A DNA stretch of 44,180 nt from a virus. Below are positions 8,126 to 15,900 of this stretch, piece after piece; the stretch's first letter is position 1, and every line of letters begins with the position of its first letter. The notes beneath the pieces were generated by a model. The model ran no database searches. It had not been told where the DNA came from and saw only the letters and a program-made list of their open reading frames with translations. Both the position numbers and the translations under genes were made by a program. The DNA lies in the IMG/VR virus record IMGVR_UViG_3300045733_000310, positions 1 through 44,180 of that record; one strand, 5' to 3'.

Positions 8126-10579
8126 TTATAATTTATTCCCTTCTTGTGTTAATACTAATTCTGCTAAAGTCATATCTGCAATAGCTAATTTTATATGTAG
8201 ATGTCCGCTTGCTTGGTTTCCATCAGCACTTGCAGAATAGAATAAATAAACTTTATTATTCACTTCAATTAAATTAGCATCAGCACACTGACCAACTAAT
8301 GTAGTATAACCTTCGTCAGCTGCCGATCTGGCTAATGCTGTGCTATTTATATCAAGTGTCCATGTAGTTAAGTCGGATGATTTATACCGCATTATGTCAG
8401 ATGGTAAATTATCATTAGTCACATCTGCGCCATGACACCACATATAAAATGATGATCCTATTTTTTTTACATTAGGCCCACACCTTACAAAAGTTGTATT
8501 TGTCAAACTCAACTGCCCTTGTTTCGCCCATGTTTTCCCATTTGATGAAGTTGCTAAACCTATGTGCCATATATGAGTTGTTGCGTTACGTGCCTCGTAA
8601 AACATATACCACACTCCATTATCAATGATTATATCCTTATTTGCAATCATTTCATCGTCCCAATCTCCAGAAGTACCGGGAAGTAAGACATTTGCAGTAT
8701 CTAAAACCCAACCAGTAACACCATTAGCTGAGATATATAAATCAAAAGCAGTATTATCTTGTTTTGCACGATACAACCAATATTCATTTCCTACCTTAAT
8801 CATATCAGGACATCTTGAATCTGCTATAATCGGATTACTCGCATATTTTGTCCATGAACCTGGTAATCCGGTAAGTGATTCTGCATAAGACAAATCTCCA
8901 TTCCAGTTTTCGGAATACCATATCTTGAATACATTCCCTTCGGTTTCTAATATTTGAGCATTGCCTTCATAAAAAACAAATGGCTCACAAAGATTCTGAG
9001 CCTCATCATTTCCCGTCCCTGACAATATTGTACCTTGTGATTTCCATACCCCTGTCTCGAATATCCCTAAATTATATAACAATGATGACTGTAATACATT
9101 TAAAAGAGTATTGAATATTACTACCAATCCCTCACTCCCATTAAATAAATTATGTGCAGTATCTCCCGACCTAAATACACCATAAACCAGCGGAATTGTA
9201 TCATTAATATTCTTCGATGCAGCAGCAATACTATACTTATTCTTTTCAATATATAAATTGAGATAGTTACCGTTTGATCTCTCTGCCTTTGCTGTATGCC
9301 AATTCGTATCAGTTATCGCATCGCTTGCAATCGATGTTATAGGGTCATTTGAATTAAAGTAAAAATAGATTTTATTATCTGCTTGCGTATTAAGCGACCA
9401 TCCCTTAAAGTCATCTGATTGTATTTTTGAAATTATGCCTCCATAAGTGCCATTTACACCTTTTTTAAATCTTGCAATAATTGTAAAATCAGAAATTCCT
9501 AACGTCAAACTTGCAGAATTAGGGGCAGATAAAAAGTCATTTGAACCATCTAAAATAATATCCGCTTTAGACAAATAACCTCCATCAGCATCAAATAATG
9601 GTTGACTTACTCCGGTTGCCTGTACTGCATCATTATCATTTCCAGATATGTCGTAATGTTTTAAGACAAGGTTATTAACATCTTTTTTTACTGCAAAATT
9701 AGCATCAGAAAGAAGTTTACAACTGGTATAAATACCAAGTGTCTTAAGGGTATAAATAGCTGAATTTATCCAATTTAAGTCAATTACAGTCCCTCCGTCT
9801 GCTTCAATCCTTGTCTTTTGTGACATTGTTTCAGTCTCAAATGTTGTTGCACTCACCACCCCTGAATACTCACTATACACCACACCCAAATACGCCCTGA
9901 CACGGAAATAATAAAGCGTTCCCGCTGTCAGTCCTGTAACGTGTAAAATTGTGGTTCCTTTTGCAACTGTGCCGACCTCAGTATAATCAGTTCCATTAGT
10001 GCTTATCTCATAACTTAACGCTTCTGTAGCGGTGCAGTTCAGATCAATTGCAGTATCACTAATAACGGTTGCTGACAGGGCTGTAGGTGCGTCCAATACC
10101 AATGCAACATTATTCGTTACATCACTGCTAAACGAAGCAACCTTGCCGCCTGTAAGACCCTGTAAAGGATTTAAAGCAGGCTGGGTGTATGAGATGGTGA
10201 TGGTGTCGCCGTAAGCAAAAGAAATTCCATAGTAATTTAAAAGAACATTACCATCATTAGTAACTCCGCTTCCGTCATTGTAATCCTGTCCTATTGATAC
10301 GTTATTAATCTTAACATCAAAAGAAGATTGATCAGGATTAAAATCTGTATTTAGAATAGGATTAAAACTTAATAAAATAGATATATTAGAGGACGTCTCT
10401 GCGCTCACTAGTTCAGGAATGACAGGAGCGATGACAACCTCCTCTGTTACTACAGGTTCATCATCATGTTCTATCTCCCAATGTACAGTTTGTACAAATC
10501 TACCATTGCCATCAAACTGATGTAGTACCCTTTCATGTCTTGGAGTACGCTCTGTTACTATATTAAATCTACGTCCCAT
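8126..10579 (-). CDS. Receptor-binding protein with FN3, LamG and beta-propeller modules
   Basis: An 817-residue protein. Domains by eye are as follows. The N-terminal anchor covers residues 1 to 50. A beta-sandwich at about 55 to 160 contains FDVKINNVSI and YGDTITISYTQP, resembling SwmB-type repeats. An FN3 domain spans about 160 to 245 (LYYFRVRAYLG). A LamG/concanavalin-like lectin domain lies at about 330 to 505 (ADIILDGSNDFLSAPNSASL). The five-bladed-propeller-like C-terminus (525 to 815) has repeated patterns such as EYWLYRAKQDN, WYMFYEARN and VYLFYSASADG, typical of GH43/GH32/GH130-type sugar propellers. This fits a tail fibre or spike that binds and may cleave surface glycans. The base composition is visibly richer in G and C than its neighbours, suggesting acquisition from a host gene. 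Catalytic residues cannot be assigned by eye. Confidence 0.7.
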   Translation of the reverse strand: MGRRFNIVTERTPRHERVLHQFDGNGRFVQTVHWEIEHDDEPVVTEEVVIAPVIPELVSAETSSNISILLSFNPILNTDFNPDQSSFDVKINNVSIGQDYNDGSGVTNDGNVLLNYYGISFAYGDTITISYTQPALNPLQGLTGGKVASFSSDVTNNVALVLDAPTALSATVISDTAIDLNCTATEALSYEISTNGTDYTEVGTVAKGTTILHVTGLTAGTLYYFRVRAYLGVVYSEYSGVVSATTFETETMSQKTRIEADGGTVIDLNWINSAIYTLKTLGIYTSCKLLSDANFAVKKDVNNLVLKHYDISGNDNDAVQATGVSQPLFDADGGYLSKADIILDGSNDFLSAPNSASLTLGISDFTIIARFKKGVNGTYGGIISKIQSDDFKGWSLNTQADNKIYFYFNSNDPITSIASDAITDTNWHTAKAERSNGNYLNLYIEKNKYSIAAASKNINDTIPLVYGVFRSGDTAHNLFNGSEGLVVIFNTLLNVLQSSLLYNLGIFETGVWKSQGTILSGTGNDEAQNLCEPFVFYEGNAQILETEGNVFKIWYSENWNGDLSYAESLTGLPGSWTKYASNPIIADSRCPDMIKVGNEYWLYRAKQDNTAFDLYISANGVTGWVLDTANVLLPGTSGDWDDEMIANKDIIIDNGVWYMFYEARNATTHIWHIGLATSSNGKTWAKQGQLSLTNTTFVRCGPNVKKIGSSFYMWCHGADVTNDNLPSDIMRYKSSDLTTWTLDINSTALARSAADEGYTTLVGQCADANLIEVNNKVYLFYSASADGNQASGHLHIKLAIADMTLAELVLTQEGNKL

Positions 10580-10580
10580 T

Positions 10581-11066
10581 CTAATTCATTATTATTTTAT
10601 TATATAATTCCTCCCAATTTTTAGGACCACGTCTATCACATATGTATTCATAAAGTATATTGCAATTATGACATCTTACATCTAAATCAGAAGTGTCTCT
10701 ACCTTTATTTACTGCCACTGCCATATTACCATATTTTTTAGAGTCCTTATGCCCATCTCCATTGATATGATTTATACTTAATAATCTAGGATCCTTAATA
10801 CCACAAATACAACATTCAGGAATATGCTTACCAGAGACTAACTGCAACGCTTTCATTTTGTTAATGAATCTCTTATCATCCCTATCTTTAAAAAATTTAG
10901 AAGTATCCCTGTTGTCTTTCTCTTTATAGTATTTAATTTTAGCATTAGTACGTATAGTAATTTTATGCTTATCGTAAAGAAGTTTATTATAAACTTTCAG
11001 ACGTTCCTTGTGTCTAATCCTCCATAGTCTATAATACTCTTTCCTTTCTTCTGTCCATGGTTGCAT
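10581..11066 (-). CDS. HNH homing endonuclease (second copy of a paralogous pair)
   Basis: A 161-residue basic protein. Zinc ligands C85/C86-x-C88 and C132-x2-C135 bracket the HNH core INHINGDGHKD (H100, N102). The C-terminus reads NILYEYICDRRGPKNWEELY. The same core and tail occur in the gene at 12337 to 12849, so the two are paralogues. They flank a methyltransferase and a glycosyltransferase gene. The protein is probably a selfish nicking or cutting endonuclease that mobilises itself and neighbours between related phages. It lies one base downstream of the methyltransferase stop. Confidence 0.85.
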   Translation of the reverse strand: MQPWTEERKEYYRLWRIRHKERLKVYNKLLYDKHKITIRTNAKIKYYKEKDNRDTSKFFKDRDDKRFINKMKALQLVSGKHIPECCICGIKDPRLLSINHINGDGHKDSKKYGNMAVAVNKGRDTSDLDVRCHNCNILYEYICDRRGPKNWEELYNKIIMN

Positions 11067-11067
11067 A

Positions 11068-11631
11068 CTACACTCTTTTGGTCAAAACTACGTGCAGGTC
11101 ATTAATAATATTCACGTAGTGCTTAATGGCAAAATTTCTTGCCTCTTCAGATCTATTAGCCCATTCAACTGCCATATCATAACCATAAGTATAATCAAAA
11201 TCACAATCTATTGGATAGTGATCTAGTTTATTATTTGTCCGCCACTCTTTATTATAATATAAAAAAGTAGCCTCGCTGATTGCTCGCTTATGTGTTGGGT
11301 CTTGCCAACACCTAATTGAATTATAATAAGGAGCAATTATCTTAATCTTCCCACCTGGTTTAAGTATCCTATATACTTCATTCATAAATTTAATCAGATC
11401 AGGAGTATGTTCTATATAGTGACTACAGAATATATCTTCTGCACTTTCTGATTCTATTGGCCATGGGAATTGTTCTAAGTCTACCACAGCATCTACCTTC
11501 TCACCTTTAGCTATATCTAAACCAAAGTAACCTTCTTGCTTAGCCTGCCCACAGGCTAGATCCAACTTCAGCTCGTTAATCCTTTTCTCAGGACTAGGCT
11601 GGCTATTTTCTATTTTTTTCATAACTACCAA
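11068..11631 (-). CDS. SAM-dependent methyltransferase (type 11 class I)
   Basis: A 187-residue class I methyltransferase. Motif I is LDLACGQ at residues 23 to 29, then YFGLDIAKGEKVDAVVDLEQ supplies the acidic SAM-ribose ligand. IFCSHYIEHTPD and VYRILKPGGKIKIIAPYY are the conserved post-motifs of the Methyltransf_11 family. The substrate is unknown. Its overlap with the upstream glycosyltransferase gene suggests the pair modifies a common glycan or virion protein rather than DNA. The internal Met4 is an alternative start. Confidence 0.85.
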   Translation of the reverse strand: MVVMKKIENSQPSPEKRINELKLDLACGQAKQEGYFGLDIAKGEKVDAVVDLEQFPWPIESESAEDIFCSHYIEHTPDLIKFMNEVYRILKPGGKIKIIAPYYNSIRCWQDPTHKRAISEATFLYYNKEWRTNNKLDHYPIDCDFDYTYGYDMAVEWANRSEEARNFAIKHYVNIINDLHVVLTKRV

Positions 11632-12353
11632 ATTATATTTGTATTTACATCTAAATGTCCAACTCTAACTCTATTATCACATGCAAAAGTGTAACCAGCT
11701 TTTGCAGCATTTTCATAGAAATAAAGGTCTTGTGTATACGCACGTGCACCTTGCCCAGGTATAACTTCCTGAACAGTTTTAAACCATGGCTTAGGTATGT
11801 CTGGATCTCTGAACATGTCAAGTTTAAATAAATTAAATCCCATGCCTAATCCATTGCAAGGTTGTACTTGATCTAGTAAAGGAATTTGTGGTATGAAGTT
11901 TTTAGGTATTGAATCAACTGACCCGTAAATCATAGGTTGTCCACCCTCACCTTTAGTCCAATATAATCCACCAACTACATCATACTTATCCATACTCTCA
12001 TACAATTTAAGTAGACCGTCCGCTGGTATTACATTGTCCTCTTCTATAGTAAGTATGTATTTATATTTTGACAATTCTGGATTAGCCAATATTGATTCTA
12101 TTATAGCAGTGTATGCTGCACCAACTTCCATGCCAACTGCAAAAATTGGTCCGATAACCCGCTGATTCATTGGCCTCATCATTCCCATAAGACTTTGTAC
12201 AACCTGATGTGGTATCATTCCTCTAGTAGGACATATTATAATTGTAGACAAATCTTTATATGATTTGCTTTTTTCTAATCTATCTGCACTCTTATCCAAA
12301 TCTTTATTATGCACGCCTATTTCTGGCATATATATTTTAGGCTCTTGTTCCAT
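11625..12353 (-). CDS. Glycosyltransferase, GT-A-like
   Basis: A 242-residue protein with the GT-A pattern: STIIICPTRGMIPHQ at the nucleotide-binding first strand (about 37 to 50), a long helix, and ILTIEEDNVIPADGLL (100 to 115), whose acidic EED-N acts as the metal-binding DXD equivalent. GLYWTKGEGG and a late YTQDLYFYENAAKAGY segment complete the fold. No membrane segment is seen, so it would act in the cytoplasm, possibly decorating virion proteins or host polysaccharide precursors. It overlaps the methyltransferase by 7 bases and the upstream HNH gene by 17. The ribosome binding site GGGAGG lies inside the HNH coding sequence. Confidence 0.75.
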   Translation of the reverse strand: MEQEPKIYMPEIGVHNKDLDKSADRLEKSKSYKDLSTIIICPTRGMIPHQVVQSLMGMMRPMNQRVIGPIFAVGMEVGAAYTAIIESILANPELSKYKYILTIEEDNVIPADGLLKLYESMDKYDVVGGLYWTKGEGGQPMIYGSVDSIPKNFIPQIPLLDQVQPCNGLGMGFNLFKLDMFRDPDIPKPWFKTVQEVIPGQGARAYTQDLYFYENAAKAGYTFACDNRVRVGHLDVNTNIIW

Positions 12354-12849
12354 ATAATTCCTCCCAGTTTAATGGTAGTTTTATCCTACCTAATTCATAC
12401 TCATACAATATATTACAATTGTAACATCTAACATCTAAATCATGAATATCTCTCCCTAGTCTAATATTTCTATATGTTCTACTAACTCTATTAGCTCTCT
12501 CTTTACTACCATCTCCATTTAAATGATTTATAGTTAGGATTCTTACATCCTTAGTGCCACACACAGAACAACATGGTTCCAATAACCCTGATACTTTTCT
12601 TAAAGCTTTTAGCTTATCTAAAAACCTATGTTCACTGCCTTTTATTTTACTTCTAATAATATCCCTTTCTCTGTTGTTAATTCTCCAATCTCTTGCCTTC
12701 TTATTACTATACTCCTTGTGTAACACGTAATACCATTTTTGATATTCTCCTTTCGGACCTACATAATCTGCATTAACATTCCCTCCTTTAATTATAAAAT
12801 AAGTCTTTGCTAATTCTATCATTTCTAAAGTAACAATCATTTTTTGCAT
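12337..12849 (-). CDS. HNH homing endonuclease (first copy of a paralogous pair)
   Basis: A 170-residue basic protein with the same HNH core as the gene at 10581 to 11066: a Cys-x2-Cys site in EPCCSVCGTKD, then ILTINHLNGDGSKE, then LDVRCYNCNILYEYELG, and a C-terminal LNWEELY. An N-terminal start at the later Met (residue 4 or 8) is possible, since the first methionines lie in an unusual Met-Gln-Lys-Met context. It sits just downstream of the giant adhesin gene, a usual homing position beside a variable host-range gene. Its last codons overlap the glycosyltransferase start and supply that gene's ribosome binding site. Confidence 0.85.
   Translation of the reverse strand: MQKMIVTLEMIELAKTYFIIKGGNVNADYVGPKGEYQKWYYVLHKEYSNKKARDWRINNRERDIIRSKIKGSEHRFLDKLKALRKVSGLLEPCCSVCGTKDVRILTINHLNGDGSKERANRVSRTYRNIRLGRDIHDLDVRCYNCNILYEYELGRIKLPLNWEELYGTRA
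12363..12369 (-). promoter_or_regulatory. Ribosome binding site for the glycosyltransferase, inside the HNH gene
   Basis: On the minus strand the codons for Asn-Trp-Glu-Glu-Leu-Tyr of the HNH protein contain a GGGAGGA Shine-Dalgarno core. The glycosyltransferase ATG follows six bases after GGAGG, an ideal spacing. Most genes in this arm lack such a site, so this one decides the 12353 start. Confidence 0.6.
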
Positions 12850-12922
12850 AAAGTCTTTTACTTTTATGTACGTATTTAATTATTAAAGGTTACAATTTGC
12901 GGTTGCATAAATTATTTAATTT

Positions 12923-15900
12923 TTAAGCATTGTTTATATCATTGTTATAATAACACATGGCACCTGTTGTAAGATTTGCCCATGCAGTATTATCTGTTAC
13001 ATTGGGTATTGCTGTGCCATCGTTATATTTTGTTACTTTTAAATTTGATGTCATCCATTCCTGAGTACCTATGCAGATTGTCTGGTAAACATTGCCGTCT
13101 ATATCGGTAACACTTGATGTTTGTCCATTTGTAAGGATTGTGGAATTTTTAAGACAACGAATTCCCATTCCGTACGCCTTAGGATAACCATTAACATATC
13201 TAGCAGCATCTTCACCGTTACTATAAAGATTTTGTTGATATGCATTTGAAGCATCGTACTCAGTTGCACTCCAAAAACCACATTCTATATTAATGCTTGC
13301 AAATCCTAATTGCGATCGTAGTCCCTGCCCACGTGCTGAAAACCCACTGCTATTTGTTGCTCCTACGTTAGGAATTTCCCAATGTACTGTGCCAGTTTCT
13401 TTCATTTTACCACCTGCAACCCAATACGGACCTAAGTATGAAATTAACGTTACTAATTCTGCATCAGTAGGTACATGCCAACCTGCTGGTGCAATACTGC
13501 CTTCTGCAATGTTATCATACCAACACCTTGCTCCTGTTGTCAGTGCTGCCCATGCTGTGTTATCTTGAACCTCTGGTATTGCAGTGCCATCATTGAATTT
13601 TGTTACTTTTAAATTTGATGTCATCCATTCCTGAGTACCTATGCAGATTGTCTGGTAAACATTGCCGTCTATGTCAGTGACTGTACCTGTTTGTCCATGC
13701 GTTTTGGTTGTGGAGTTTGCTATGCAACGAATTGACGCTCCTGCCTGATTATGGTATTGAGTACTATTCCCATAAACGGATGACTGCACATTATTAAAAC
13801 TTAGTACTATTCCATTAAACATATACCATCCTACCTCTGGATCATAAATAGCAGGATCTATTGAATGTGCTACAAACCATTGTTTTAAAGCCTGAAAAGA
13901 AGTCCCGCTAATCTCTACTACCCTATTCCCCCCACCTATTGCTGTAAATCCGCTTGAATTATCTGCTCCTGTATTCGGATCATCCCAGTGAACAAATCCA
14001 ATTTCTTTTAACTTACCACCAGCAACCATACTACCTCCTAAGTACGTCACTAATGTATCCCATTCTGCATTACTCGGCACATGCCACCCTGTAGGTGCAA
14101 TACTACCTTCTCCTGTGCCACCATTCTTACTTGCAGCATACCAATTATAAAGTAACCCATAAGGATTTTTAATCTGAGTACAATACCAGTTATACAATGC
14201 ACCATAACCAAGACCTGTAGAAGTAGACCACTTATGATATGATGGTAAATCATTAATAACAACCCCTGCAAAATTCATAGTAGTTACAACATAAGTAACA
14301 CTATACGCAGTACCTATTGCATTAGTTGCATATGACCTAAAGTAATACAGTGTATTAGGTATAAGTGGAGAAACAAAGCTAGAATAATAACGTGCACCCC
14401 CCCCATCCCTAGTATGTGGATCTGCAATAGTAGGGAGAGTGCTAGTCGTTGACCAACATACACCAAAATCTGTAACTGTTGAACCACCATCAAGAGTTAC
14501 CTTAGAAGTAATGAACGCAGTAGTGTTAGTAATGTTAGCATCATAAGTACTTATATGTACAACAGTAGGTATAGTAAAATTAGAAGTTGTAAAACTTACC
14601 TGTGTACCATATCCTGTACCTGCAGTATTACTTGCCCAAGCCCTTACGTAGTATGTAGTATTAGCAGCCAACATTGTTAAACCACTAGTAAACACCCCTG
14701 TCCCAGAACCATCTGTAGTTTTAGAACCAACTATAGTAGGATTCTGAGTAGTTGCCCAACATACACCACGTGCACTAACAACACCATTACCAGCACTAGT
14801 TACATTACCACCTGATGAAGCAGTGGTCCTAGCTATATTAGTGATAGCTGTAGTAGTAACAGTAGGTATAACTACAGCAGCTAAAGTTCTAAATTGAACA
14901 TTAGCGCCATATACAGTAACACCAAGAGTAGTAGTAAGGTATGCCCTTACATAGTATAAAGTATTTGCAGCTAACCCTGTAATACTACTAGTAAATGTAC
15001 TACCACCAACACTATCAGTAGTATGAGCATTAGTTATAAGAGGCCCACTAGTAGTACGCCAGCACACACCCCAAGCAGCTATAGTCCTACCGCCAGTGTT
15101 AGTAACAGTACCACCACCAGTAGCAGTAACTTGTGTTATATTAGTAATAGGTGTAGTTGTAGTAATAGTTGGTGTACTATAATTTAAAGTTCTAAATGTT
15201 ACTTGATTCCCATAAGCTGTACCAGCACTGTTGGTAGCATATGCACGTACGTAATACAAGGTATTAACATTAAGGCCCATCAAATAACTTGTAAACACAC
15301 CAGTGCCACTACCTTCCATTGTGCGACTACCAGTCACTGTTGGATTAGATGTTGTTGACCAGCATACACCTTTTTGTGTAATAGTTGCACCACCGTCTGC
15401 GGTTGCATTACCACCACTAGTTGCTAATGCCCAACTTATATTAGAAATAGCAGTTGTAGTTACAGTAGGTAACACAACACTAGATAATGTAGTGAAACTA
15501 TATTCAGAACCATATGCAGTACCTGCACTATTAGTAGCATAAGCTCTATAGTAATATGTAGTACTAGAAGATAGCCCTGTTATATTACTAACAAATATAC
15601 CAGTACCTGTACCATTTGTAGTTTTAGTTGTTAATGCTATTGTAGGATTAGCTGAAGTACTCCAACACACCCCTCTAGCAGTAACTGAAGCACCACCATC
15701 TGACGTAATATTACCACCACTTGTACTAGTAGTAATAGATATGTTAGTAACACTAGTAGTAACTACAGTAGGTATAACTGCAACAGCAGAACCATATTGA
15801 TAAGCACCCATTGAAGGATTTAACAAATCCCATGCATTACCTGCCCCATCAGTTGTTAAATTAGCTATTGGAACACCTGCACTAATTAAATCTGACCCTG

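Noticed and set aside
14270-15780. Regular repeats at about 300-bp spacing that resemble an array
   Set aside because: They encode successive FN3-like domains in one open frame; the repeats are long and imperfect, not CRISPR direct repeats with spacers.
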